In this document: positions 1 to 8,852 of the stretch, piece after piece
Numbering within the stretch: position 1 is the stretch's first letter
Layout of the letters: each line of letters begins with the position of its first letter
Assembly (NCBI GenBank): GCA_905612365.1
Contig: CAJQRP010000037.1
Span: 1-37,144 of the forward strand
DNA from: an uncultured Candidatus Pelagibacter sp.
GTDB taxonomy: Bacteria > Pseudomonadota > Alphaproteobacteria > Pelagibacterales > Pelagibacteraceae
Length of the DNA stretch: 37,144 nucleotides
Direction: 5' to 3'
Notes under the pieces: model-generated
Databases searched by the model: none
Seen by the model: the letters and a program-made list of their open reading frames with translations, nothing else
Told to the model about the DNA's origin: nothing
Position numbers and translations under genes: made by a program

Positions 1-682
1 AACCCATTACACTATTAACTTTCATTACTGGTTTTCTTTTTTTTCCATCCTTGATACCTAGTTTAAGCGCCCAATCTGGATCATAAACTGGTGATGGTGC
101 TCCCTTACCAAACGAAATAAGCTTATGTTTATTCAGGTCACTGATTGTTTTTGGCATACCATATTTTTCTAAATATTTATTAGAACCATAAATGTAGTAT
201 TTTATATCTACTAATTTCTTTTGAATATAATTAAGTTGCTTAGGTCTTCTCATAAAAATACCTATATCTGCTTGTCTTGTACTTAAGTCTAATTCTTTAT
301 CATCAAAAATTAATTCAATCTCTATTTCAGGGTTTAAAGTCATGAACTCTTGAATTCTGGGTGTAAGCCAGTGAGTTCCAAAACTTCTAACTGTGGTAAT
401 TGTTAATTTTCCTGTTGGTTTATTTTTTTGATCACCTAAAGTAGATTCAACTTCTTTTAATTTGCTAATTACATCATGTGCAGTTTTAAATAGGTATTCA
501 CCATTTTCAGTTAATGTGAGTCCCCTTGCGTGTCTCTCAAAGAGTTGTACTTTAAGATCTTGCTCTAGTGATTGAATTTGTCTACTGATTGCAGATTGAC
601 TAAGGTTTAGGTTTATGGTTGCATTGGTAAAGCTGCCAGCTTCTGCAACTGCATGAAATATTTTTAGTTTATCCCAATCCAT
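1..682 (-). CDS. LysR-family transcriptional regulator (C-terminus truncated by window edge)
   Basis: Reverse-strand reading from ATG at 682: MDWDKLKIFHAVAEAGSFTNATINLNLSQSAISRQIQSLEQDLKVQLFERHARGLTLTENGEYL..., a typical LysR wHTH; frame stays open to position 1. Not in the supplied ORF track. Confidence 0.93.
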   Translation of the reverse strand, partial: MDWDKLKIFHAVAEAGSFTNATINLNLSQSAISRQIQSLEQDLKVQLFERHARGLTLTENGEYLFKTAHDVISKLKEVESTLGDQKNKPTGKLTITTVRSFGTHWLTPRIQEFMTLNPEIEIELIFDDKELDLSTRQADIGIFMRRPKQLNYIQKKLVDIKYYIYGSNKYLEKYGMPKTISDLNKHKLISFGKGAPSPVYDPDWALKLGIKDGKKRKPVMKVNSVMG

Positions 683-1690
683 TTATTTATTAAGGTCAAC
701 AATATATCTTCCTGATGTTTCACCTTTAAGCATCTTTGGATATATATCTATTAAATCCTCTAGGCTTACTGTCTTTATTGATTTTTCTAATTGTTCAAAA
801 TCAATAAGGCTTTTAACTTCATTCCAAACAAATTCTCTTCTCTTAATAGATGCGGTAACAGAATTAATTCCCCAAAGCTTAACACCTCTAATAATAAAGG
901 GCATAACTGTTGTATTTAATTTATAATCAGAGGCATTCCCACAAGCAGCAACAATTCCGTTGTCTCTAGTTTGTGCAAGTGCATTAGCAAGTATCTTTCC
1001 ACCAACTGTATCAACAACGCCGTCCCATAGACCTTTATCTAATGGTCTGGCGTCTTTGTCTAAATCTGCTTTATTTATTATGTTTTTAGCACCTAATGAC
1101 CTTAAATATTCTTCATTTTCAACTTTTCCTGTAACAGCTGTCACATCATAACCAAATTTACTTAATATCATTACCGCAATACTTCCAACGCCACCAGAGG
1201 CACCTGTAACTAAAACATCTTTAACTTTTTCTCCTAATAAAAGTTCTTCTCGTGCTTTAATTGCAAAAGAACATAGTAAGGCAGTTAATCCAGCAGTACC
1301 TAAAATCATAGCTTGCTTAGATGTAATATCTTTTGGTTTTTTAATTAAAAAATCTCCATTAACTTTTGCCATTTGAGAATAACCACCAAAATAAATCTCT
1401 CCTACTCTCCACCCTGTAAGAATAACCTCGTCCCCTTTTACAAATTTAGAATTATCACTTTCTAAAACAGTTCCTGAAAAATCAATACCCGGTATATGTG
1501 GAAATTCTTTTACTAATTTTGCACCATTATTTAAAATAAGTGCATCTTTATAGTTTAAGTCTGAATAATCTACTTTCACAAGTACATCACCATGTTTTAA
1601 AAATGATTTATCTATTGATTTTACTTCTCGTGTAAAATTTTCACCTTCTTGATTAACTACTAATGCTTTAAAATTATCTGACATGACCAT
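683..1690 (-). CDS. acuI: Acrylyl-CoA reductase / YhdH-family NADPH:quinone oxidoreductase (MDR superfamily)
   Basis: ORF 335 aa; MDR features (HIPGIDFSGTV, GASGGVGSIAVMILSKFGYDVTAVTGK) resembling AcuI/YhdH. Confidence 0.8.
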   Translation of the reverse strand: MVMSDNFKALVVNQEGENFTREVKSIDKSFLKHGDVLVKVDYSDLNYKDALILNNGAKLVKEFPHIPGIDFSGTVLESDNSKFVKGDEVILTGWRVGEIYFGGYSQMAKVNGDFLIKKPKDITSKQAMILGTAGLTALLCSFAIKAREELLLGEKVKDVLVTGASGGVGSIAVMILSKFGYDVTAVTGKVENEEYLRSLGAKNIINKADLDKDARPLDKGLWDGVVDTVGGKILANALAQTRDNGIVAACGNASDYKLNTTVMPFIIRGVKLWGINSVTASIKRREFVWNEVKSLIDFEQLEKSIKTVSLEDLIDIYPKMLKGETSGRYIVDLNK

Positions 1691-1705
1691 CTCCTCTCGA
1701 GAAAG

Positions 1706-2314
1706 TTACTTACTAATAAATCTTAAGTATCTATTTTGGATACTTAAATCCTCTTTGAATTGTCCCAAGAAGTAATTTGTGACAGTTGTTGCATTTTCTT
1801 TTTTAATACCTCTCATAGTCATGCATTGGTGAGCTGCATCAATTGTAACTGCAACACCTTTTGCATCTAAAGAAGTCATTAAAGCTTTTGCAACTTGCAT
1901 TGTTAATCTCTCTTGCGTTTGTAATCTTTTTGAAAAGACTTCAACAACTCTTGCAAGTTTACTTAAGCCAACAACTCTTTCATTTGGAATATACGCAACA
2001 TGCGCTGTTCCAACTATTGGTGCCATATGATGCTCACAATGACTTGAAACTGAAATATTTTTTTCAACTACCATATCGTCATAACCCTCTACATCACCAA
2101 ATGTTTTCTCTAAAATTTGTCCAGCATCTTGTGAATAACCACCAAAATATTCTTTAAATGCTTTAACAACTCTCTTTGGAGTTTCTAATAAACCTTCTCT
2201 GCTAGGGTCTTCACCTATCCAAGTTAAGATTGTCTTAAATGCTTCTTCAGCTTCTTTATCAGAAACTTTTTTAGCGTCTAAAATTTTGCTATCTGTGTCT
2301 TCTACTAATTTCAT
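1706..2314 (-). CDS. folE: GTP cyclohydrolase I
   Basis: ORF 202 aa with SHCEHHMAPIVGTAHVAYIPNERVVGLSKLARVVEVFSKRLQTQERLT, the FolE signature. Confidence 0.96.
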   Translation of the reverse strand: MKLVEDTDSKILDAKKVSDKEAEEAFKTILTWIGEDPSREGLLETPKRVVKAFKEYFGGYSQDAGQILEKTFGDVEGYDDMVVEKNISVSSHCEHHMAPIVGTAHVAYIPNERVVGLSKLARVVEVFSKRLQTQERLTMQVAKALMTSLDAKGVAVTIDAAHQCMTMRGIKKENATTVTNYFLGQFKEDLSIQNRYLRFISK

Positions 2315-2370
2315 ATGGCAAGTTTATACAGTAAAACACTATTTTTAAAATATTTAATATATTAACTAGT

Positions 2371-2859
2371 ATGCTACATAATTACCTAGAAATGTTTAAA
2401 AAAAGAGAAAATATAGTAGAAATTGAAGAGGGAAAACTCCTTTCACCAAAATTTGACAATGATGGGTTAATTCCAGTCATTACAATGTGCTCAAAAACTA
2501 AAGATGTTTTGATGCATGGTTATATGAATGTTGAAGCTTTTAAAAAAACTATAGAAACTAAAGAGGCTCATTACTTTAGCAGATCTAGACAGCAAATATG
2601 GCATAAAGGTAAAACTAGTGGCTATACTCAAAAAGTAAAAGAAATCAGAATTGATGATGATCAAGATTCAATTTGGTTAACTGTTGATATTGGAGATGGT
2701 TCAAGTTGCCATGTTGGTTATCGATCATGTTTTTATAGATCAATACCATTAGGCCCAATTGAAAATGGTAGAGAAATTGAAATGAAATTTGAAGAAAAAG
2801 AAAAATCATTTGATCCTGAAGTTGTTTACAAAGGTCAACCTAACCCTACAAAAATTTAA
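2371..2859 (+). CDS. hisI: Phosphoribosyl-AMP cyclohydrolase
   Basis: ORF 162 aa; MHGYMNVEAFKKTIETKEAHYFSRSRQQIWHKGKTSG and C..HVGYRSCFYR motifs of HisI. Confidence 0.93.
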   Translation: MLHNYLEMFKKRENIVEIEEGKLLSPKFDNDGLIPVITMCSKTKDVLMHGYMNVEAFKKTIETKEAHYFSRSRQQIWHKGKTSGYTQKVKEIRIDDDQDSIWLTVDIGDGSSCHVGYRSCFYRSIPLGPIENGREIEMKFEEKEKSFDPEVVYKGQPNPTKI

Positions 2860-3234
2860 ATGAGTGATAAACAAAAGAATGTTCTGGGGGAAGATCTAGA
2901 AGAATGCTCTAACGATCCCTTAACTGGATGGCATAGAGATGGCTGTTGTAGTACTGATGAAAATGATCATGGTGTTCATACTGTTTGTGCAAAAGTTACT
3001 ACTGAATTTTTAGAATGGTGTAAAGAAGCTGGTAACGATTTAATAACTCCTCATCCAGAATTTGGTTTTCCAGGTTTAAAAGCTGGAGATGGTTGGTGTG
3101 TTTGTGCTAGTTGGTACGCAAGAGCTGCTGATGCTGGAAAGCCTTGCCCTGTTTATTTAAAAAGAACACATGAAAAAACTTTAAAACTTGTTTCTATGGA
3201 AGTTCTAAAAAAAAATGCTATTGATTTGTCTTAG
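2860..3234 (+). CDS. DUF2237 family protein
   Basis: ORF 124 aa; NVLGEDLEECSNDPLTGWHRDGCC...GDGWCVCASWYARA pattern typical of DUF2237; abuts hisI stop. Confidence 0.8.
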   Translation: MSDKQKNVLGEDLEECSNDPLTGWHRDGCCSTDENDHGVHTVCAKVTTEFLEWCKEAGNDLITPHPEFGFPGLKAGDGWCVCASWYARAADAGKPCPVYLKRTHEKTLKLVSMEVLKKNAIDLS

Positions 3235-3295
3235 TTAACCCTAAGTTTAAAATCATTTTCTTGTAAAACTCAAAATGAACTAATAAGTTTTATAA

Positions 3296-4147
3296 ATGGA
3301 AATTGCTACAAAAATAGCTCCAGTTGGTTTGGCTCTTATAATGTTGGGGCTTGGAATGAGTTTAACTATCCAAGACTTCATAAGAGTAGCTAAAATTCCA
3401 AAAGATTTTTTGGTTGGCTTTATTTGTCAATTAGTTTTACTACCAATCATAGCACTATCTATAGCTTTACTACTAAACTTGCCTGCAGAACTTGCTGTTG
3501 GGTTAATACTAATTGCATGTGCGCCTGGTGGTGTTACATCAAATGTTCTTACTAAATTTGCTAATGGCGATGTTGCCCTTTCAATAACACTAACTGCAGT
3601 TGTTAGTTTGGTTAGTATTATTTCCGTTCCATTTATAATGTTTACAGCTATTGATTTTTTTGAGATTGGCATTGTTAAAAAGATATCTATGACTGGTATT
3701 GCTTTAAAAATGTTTCTTGTTGTTACAGTTCCAGTAATAGTTGGAATGTTAATTAAACATTTTGCCGAAAATTTTATTGATAAGCAAGCCTCGCTAATTC
3801 AAAAAATTTCAGTAATATTATTTATGCTAGTGTTTGCTGCTATTTATATAGAAGAATGGGATAATATCATTTCTTATATTATAACTGCAGGTTTGGTTGC
3901 TTTGCTATTAAACATATCAATGATGATAATAGGTTTTTATATTGCAAAATATTTTGCATCTGGAGTTGCACAGCAAAGATGTATTTCAATAGAATGTGGC
4001 CTTCAAAATGGAACATTGGCTCTTTTCGTTGGTACACAAATTTTTGGTGAAAATATAACTACTTTTATTGTACCAACAGCTGCTTATGCTTTAATAATGA
4101 TGGTAACTTCAATAATTTTTATATTTATTCTTAAAAAAAATACTTAA
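3296..4147 (+). CDS. Bile acid:sodium symporter (BASS) family transporter
   Basis: ORF 283 aa, multiple TM helices; LILIACAPGGVTSNVLTKFANGDVALSITLTAV and IECGLQNGTLAL are BASS hallmarks. Confidence 0.9.
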   Translation: MEIATKIAPVGLALIMLGLGMSLTIQDFIRVAKIPKDFLVGFICQLVLLPIIALSIALLLNLPAELAVGLILIACAPGGVTSNVLTKFANGDVALSITLTAVVSLVSIISVPFIMFTAIDFFEIGIVKKISMTGIALKMFLVVTVPVIVGMLIKHFAENFIDKQASLIQKISVILFMLVFAAIYIEEWDNIISYIITAGLVALLLNISMMIIGFYIAKYFASGVAQQRCISIECGLQNGTLALFVGTQIFGENITTFIVPTAAYALIMMVTSIIFIFILKKNT

Positions 4148-4154
4148 AATTTAA

Positions 4155-5120
4155 TTATTTTATTAAAGTTAAATTATAAATACGTGAAACAAAATTAGAT
4201 AAATTATTAAAGGTATTTTTTTGTACCTCTAAGATTTCTTTTTGGTGAAAACCTGTTGCAGAATAATGTTTTTTAATATCTATTTCTAAAAATTTCTCCT
4301 TAACCAGTATATTCAATTTTCTCATAACTGTAGCTCTTGGAATACCTGTGATATCTGAAATAGACATAGCACTTACACCTGAAAAATCTTTTTTATCAGC
4401 AAAGAAATACTTTTCTATGTAAAATTCTTTACTCATTTCACTATTATCATTTTTTTTTGAGTTTAAAGCGTGATTACTCAAACAAATACCATGAACATGA
4501 AAGGTCTCTAGGTCTCCATGAACTTTTTTAAAGTCTAATAAAAAAGGCATTTGCATTTCATAATAGAGTTTCCAAATATGTGAAAAATATTCCTTAGTTG
4601 TTTTCATTATATTTTCAGCACTGATTTGCTCTGACATTAACCCCATATCAAAAACCATTTTTGAAAGAGTTGATAAAAATCTTGATATTTTTTTCATCGT
4701 TTCTACAGGTTGAATGTTTGGATAAGTGCTTCTATTAACTATAATTTTTTTATTTATTCTTTTAATTGCTCCTAATTTTTCTAATTCATTAATTTTTCTT
4801 CTGGTAGTTTCCTTTGGTATATTAAGAGTTTTTGATATTTCCATTACATTAATCATTTCTATTTCAATCTCAGTTTGATTAAAAAACTCTTTATAATTCA
4901 ACTTCACAAAGTTTTTTGAATAAGATTCATATGTCTTCATCAATAAATGCATAATGATCATAAATTTTTCATAATCATGAAAAGTTCTATAAATAGCATT
5001 CATCCATGAGATTTGTAATGGTATCCAAATAGGTGTTATCGAAGTAAAGTTTTTTTCTAATGCTTCTCTAATGTCCTCACTGCTAATTAGTTTTGATATT
5101 TCTGGAATCTTAACATTCAT
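4155..5120 (-). CDS. Putative transcriptional regulator with two internal winged-HTH-like segments
   Basis: ORF 4155..5156; likely start is the internal Met at 5120 (MNVKIPE). Two HTH-like segments: VMEISKTLNIPKETTRRKINELEKLGAIKR and AMSISDITGIPRATVMRKLNILVKEKFLEI. Confidence 0.75.
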   Translation of the reverse strand: MNVKIPEISKLISSEDIREALEKNFTSITPIWIPLQISWMNAIYRTFHDYEKFMIIMHLLMKTYESYSKNFVKLNYKEFFNQTEIEIEMINVMEISKTLNIPKETTRRKINELEKLGAIKRINKKIIVNRSTYPNIQPVETMKKISRFLSTLSKMVFDMGLMSEQISAENIMKTTKEYFSHIWKLYYEMQMPFLLDFKKVHGDLETFHVHGICLSNHALNSKKNDNSEMSKEFYIEKYFFADKKDFSGVSAMSISDITGIPRATVMRKLNILVKEKFLEIDIKKHYSATGFHQKEILEVQKNTFNNLSNFVSRIYNLTLIK

Positions 5121-5130
5121 AATAAGATCA

Positions 5131-5243
5131 TAACTTCTTAAACCCAAAATGAACACTGAATATAACTAGTTAAACCGAGATAAATATTCAATATAACTAG
5201 TTAAACCGAAATAAATATTCAATATAACTAGCAAAACCCAAAA
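5131..5243. repeat. Tandem array of ~31-bp units, each carrying a TAACTAGTTA-type palindrome (operator-like)
   Basis: Palindrome cores at 5131-5140 (TAACTTCTTA), 5163-5172 (TAACTAGTTA), 5194-5203 (TAACTAGTTA), 5225-5234 (TAACTAGCAA); spacing 32, 31, 31 bp; surrounding AATATAACTAGTTAAACCGARATAAATATTC repeated. Confidence 0.85.
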
Positions 5244-5293
5244 TGAGCTTTTAACAAATTGTTTACGTTACTAATTGATGGTTAATTACACAT

Positions 5294-5506
5294 ATGAGTG
5301 CTGAAAAAATTATATATGAAGAGCAAAACCAAAAGGTTTTGAAGACCCCCGTACTAAGTAAGATCAAGTTTTCTGGGCGCGTTGATATCAATGATTTATT
5401 GACGAGAGCAAGAAATGTAAAAGCAAAAGAAAATAAAATAAATTTAGTTTTCTTTGCTTTAATTTCTGCACTTGTAGTAATTGTTGGAATTATCTTATCC
5501 CTTTAA
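5294..5506 (+). CDS. Small protein with C-terminal transmembrane segment, unknown function
   Basis: ORF 70 aa; hydrophobic C-terminus INLVFFALISALVVIVGIILSL; lies just downstream of the palindrome array. Confidence 0.6.
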   Translation: MSAEKIIYEEQNQKVLKTPVLSKIKFSGRVDINDLLTRARNVKAKENKINLVFFALISALVVIVGIILSL

Positions 5507-7126
5507 TTACATATTTCCATATTTAGGTCCACCACCACCTTCAGGTGTTACCCAAGTAATATTTTGAGAAGGTTCTTTAATATCACAAGTTTTACAGTGA
5601 ATGCAATTTTGAGAATTTATGACAAATTTGTTAACATTGTTTTCAACTTGCACTTCATAAACACCAGCAGGACAATATCTTTGAGCCGGTTCATCAAATT
5701 TTTCTAAAGTATAATTAATTGGTAAATTTGGATCTTTAAGTTGTAGGTGCACTGGCTGATTTTCAGTATGGTTTGTGCCTGTTAAATAAACTGAGCTAGT
5801 TTTATCAAAAGTAATAACATTATCAGGTTTGGGATAATCAATTTTTGGCATTTCATTTGCTGGCTTTAAAGTTTCATGATCAGCATGCTTATGTTTGAGT
5901 GTTAAAGGTAATTTTCCTCTAAATAAAATTTGATCTATTCCTGTAAATATTATTCCAAGTATTAAACCCCAGCTAAAACTGGGTTTAACATTTCGTGCCT
6001 GATGAAGCTCTTTATAAACCCAACTTTTTTTAAACTTATCCTCATAAATTGATAACTCTTTATCTTCTTTTAAATTTTCAAAAATAGTTTCTGCTGCAAT
6101 CATTCCACTTTTCATTGCAGTGTGAGACCCTTTGATTTTAGGCATATTTAAAGTTCCAGCATCACAACCGATTAATAAAGCACCCGGCATAAACATTTTG
6201 GGTAGACTTTGAAGTCCACCTTCAATTAAAGCTCTTGCTCCATAAGAAATACGTTTTCCACCTTCAATTATCTTTTTAATTGCAGGATGAGTTTTAAATC
6301 TTTGAAATTCATCAAACGGTGAAAGATGTGGGTTTTTATAATCAAGACCAATTACATAACCTAAAAAAACTTGTTTGTTTTCTGCATGATAGATAAAACT
6401 TCCACCATAAGTATTATTATCAAGTGGCCAACCTGCAGTATGCATTACCATTCCTTTTTCATGATTTTGTTCATTAATTTCCCAAATTTCTTTAAATCCA
6501 ATTCCATATTGCTGAGGATCTTTACCTTCTGATAAATTATATTTTTCAATTAATTGTTTTCCAAGATGCCCCCTACATCCTTCTGCAAAAACAGTAACTT
6601 TTCCTAAAAGTTCTATGCCTGGTTCAAAGCCATCTTTTTTGTTTCCATCTTTATCAACTCCCATGTCTTGAGTTGCAACTCCCTTAACTGATCCATCTTC
6701 TTTATATAAAATTTCACTTGCAGGAAAGCCTGGAAATATCTCAACACCTAAGGCTTCAGCTTGTTCTGCTAACCATCTACATAGGTTTGCTAAACTGATT
6801 ATGTAATTATTATGATTTTGCTGAACAGAAGGTAGTAGCCATGTTGGCCAACTTAACGATTTTGTTTTACTTAAAAATAAGAATTTTTCTTTTAAAACCC
6901 TTGTTTTAACTGGTGTATTTAACTCTTTCCAGTTAGGAAATAATTCATCTAAAGCTCTAGTTTCAAACACGTTACCACTTAAAATATGGGCACCAATCTC
7001 TGGAGCTTTTTCAAGTAAACAAACATTTAATTCTGGATCTAATTGTTTAAGTTTTATAGCCGTAGACAGTCCTGATGGACCACCACCAACGATTACCACA
7101 TCATAATCCATTGCTTCTCTAGGCAT
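5507..7126 (-). CDS. Electron transfer flavoprotein-ubiquinone oxidoreductase
   Basis: ORF 539 aa; N-terminal FAD motif VVIVGGGPSGLSTAIKLKQ; C-terminal 4Fe-4S CPAGVYEV...NCIHCKTCDIKEPSQNITWVTPEGGGGPKYGNM typical of ETF-QO. Confidence 0.97.
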   Translation of the reverse strand: MPREAMDYDVVIVGGGPSGLSTAIKLKQLDPELNVCLLEKAPEIGAHILSGNVFETRALDELFPNWKELNTPVKTRVLKEKFLFLSKTKSLSWPTWLLPSVQQNHNNYIISLANLCRWLAEQAEALGVEIFPGFPASEILYKEDGSVKGVATQDMGVDKDGNKKDGFEPGIELLGKVTVFAEGCRGHLGKQLIEKYNLSEGKDPQQYGIGFKEIWEINEQNHEKGMVMHTAGWPLDNNTYGGSFIYHAENKQVFLGYVIGLDYKNPHLSPFDEFQRFKTHPAIKKIIEGGKRISYGARALIEGGLQSLPKMFMPGALLIGCDAGTLNMPKIKGSHTAMKSGMIAAETIFENLKEDKELSIYEDKFKKSWVYKELHQARNVKPSFSWGLILGIIFTGIDQILFRGKLPLTLKHKHADHETLKPANEMPKIDYPKPDNVITFDKTSSVYLTGTNHTENQPVHLQLKDPNLPINYTLEKFDEPAQRYCPAGVYEVQVENNVNKFVINSQNCIHCKTCDIKEPSQNITWVTPEGGGGPKYGNM

Positions 7127-7149
7127 ATCTTAAATTTTTACAGTACTGA

Positions 7150-8103
7150 TTATTTTTGTATACTATTTAATTTATTCAATTCTTCTAGGAATTGAGGTAA
7201 TGCCTCAAATAAATCAGCTTCTAGACCATAGTCTGCGACACTAAATATTGGAGCTTCACCATCTTTATTTATAGCAACAATTATTTTACTTTCTTTCATT
7301 CCAGCTAGATGCTGAATTGCCCCTGAAATTCCAACTGCAATATATAAATCAGGTACAACTACTTTACCTGTTTGACCGACTTGGTGTTCATTGCTTATAT
7401 ACCCTGCGTCAACTGCAGCACGTGATGCTCCAATTGCAGCATTTAATTTATCTGCAATATCAGCAATCAATTTAAAATTTTCTCCATTCTGCATTCCTCT
7501 ACCCCCTGAAATTACAATTCTAGCTGTTCCAAGTTCAGGTCTATCTGATTTAACTTCTTCTCTTTTAATAAATTTTGATAAAGTAAACTCTTCAGTTGCT
7601 TCAATTTTTTCTATTGGAGCAGATCCACCAGACGTTTCGCAAGGTTCAAAAGAAGTTGGTCTAATTGTTATGCATTTTTTAGTATCTATGCTTTTTACTG
7701 TAGCAAATGCATTTCCTGCATAAATAGGTCTTATGAATGTATCAGCTGATATCACTTTAGTAATGTCACTTACTTGAGATATATCTAAGTGTGCTGCTAT
7801 TCTTGGCATTAAGTTTTTACCAAATGTATTTGCAGAGCTAACAATATGAGAATAATTTTCTGAAACTTTTACAACTAATGGGGCAAAGTTTTCAGCTAAA
7901 TAGTTTTCATAATGGGCAGCTTCAGCATGCAACACTTTTTTAACAGCTGACATTTTAGATAATGCTTTAGCAACATCACCACAATTATTTCCAATTAATA
8001 AAACATGCACATCTCCATCCATTTGTGATGCTGCAGTAATTGCATTTAATGTAAAAGGTTTTACTTCTTTGTTATTATGTTCTGCTATTAATAAAACTGA
8101 CAT
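7150..8103 (-). CDS. etfA: Electron transfer flavoprotein alpha subunit
   Basis: ORF 317 aa; SGGRGMQNGENFKLI...VGQTGKVVVPDLYIAVGISGAIQHLAGMKESKIIVAINKDGEAPIF. Confidence 0.97.
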   Translation of the reverse strand: MSVLLIAEHNNKEVKPFTLNAITAASQMDGDVHVLLIGNNCGDVAKALSKMSAVKKVLHAEAAHYENYLAENFAPLVVKVSENYSHIVSSANTFGKNLMPRIAAHLDISQVSDITKVISADTFIRPIYAGNAFATVKSIDTKKCITIRPTSFEPCETSGGSAPIEKIEATEEFTLSKFIKREEVKSDRPELGTARIVISGGRGMQNGENFKLIADIADKLNAAIGASRAAVDAGYISNEHQVGQTGKVVVPDLYIAVGISGAIQHLAGMKESKIIVAINKDGEAPIFSVADYGLEADLFEALPQFLEELNKLNSIQK

Positions 8104-8852
8104 TATATTACCTTTGCCTCATTTTTAAGTTTGCTAACTAATTCAGCAACACTTGCAACTTTAATTCCTGCTTTTCTTTTTGGGGGCTCTTCTACTTTAA
8201 TTTGTTGAACTCTAGGTGTTATATCAACTCCTAGATCTGCGGCTGTAAATATCTCTATAGGTTTTTTTTTAGCTTTCATAATATTTGGTAAAGACGCATA
8301 TCTCGGTTCATTTAATCTTAAATCACATGTAACAATAGCTGGAAGATTAACTTCGATTGTTTCTAATCCTTCATCGATTTCTCTTGTTACTTCTAGAATT
8401 TTATCTTTTATTTCAATTTTTGATGCAAATGTTGCTTGAGGCCAATTTAATAAGGCACTTAACATTTGACCTGTCTGATTACAATCATCATCAATTGCTT
8501 GTTTACCCATAAACACTAGGTCTGGTTTTTCTTTATCAACAATTTTTTGAAGTGCTTTTGCTACAGCTAACGGCTCAACAGTTCCTTCAGTTTTGATTAA
8601 AATTCCTCTATCAGCACCCACTGCTAAAGCTTTTCTTACAGTTTCTTGTGATTTTTCTTCACCCACTGTAATTGCAATAATTTCTGTTGCTTTACCGGCT
8701 TCTTTAATTTTTACAGCTTCTTCAATTGCATTGTCATCAGGTGGGTTACTAGACATTTTAACATTATCTGTAACGACTCCAGTTCCATCCTCTTTAACCC
8801 TAACTTGAACATTGTAATCAATTACCCTTTTAACAGCGACTAATATTTTCAT
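8103..8852 (-). CDS. etfB: Electron transfer flavoprotein beta subunit
   Basis: ORF 249 aa; [20 protein letters not shown]...[31 protein letters not shown]. Confidence 0.97.
   Translation of the reverse strand: MKILVAVKRVIDYNVQVRVKEDGTGVVTDNVKMSSNPPDDNAIEEAVKIKEAGKATEIIAITVGEEKSQETVRKALAVGADRGILIKTEGTVEPLAVAKALQKIVDKEKPDLVFMGKQAIDDDCNQTGQMLSALLNWPQATFASKIEIKDKILEVTREIDEGLETIEVNLPAIVTCDLRLNEPRYASLPNIMKAKKKPIEIFTAADLGVDITPRVQQIKVEEPPKRKAGIKVASVAELVSKLKNEAKVI

Noticed and set aside
960-1151. Short ORFs antisense to strong genes (e.g. 960-1151, 1861-2157, 3427-3672, 7391-7723, 8593-8808, 10196-10402, 10369-10602, 12176-12385, 13600-13872, 14443-14724, 16406-16630, 19295-19660, 19825-20091, 20287-20535, 20752-20955, 22376-22678, 26647-26829, 30142-30324, 33774-33959, 34209-34445)
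   Set aside because: Each lies opposite a well-supported coding gene, has low-complexity or shadow-frame composition and no recognisable family.
2363-2370. TAACTAGT before hisI, and AACTAGTT at 12372-12379, as additional operator sites
   Set aside because: Single isolated 8-bp matches expected by chance in AT-rich DNA of this length; no phasing.
5159-5243. 31-bp repeats considered as a CRISPR array
   Set aside because: Units are directly tandem with no unique spacers, only ~3-4 degenerate copies, no cas genes nearby.
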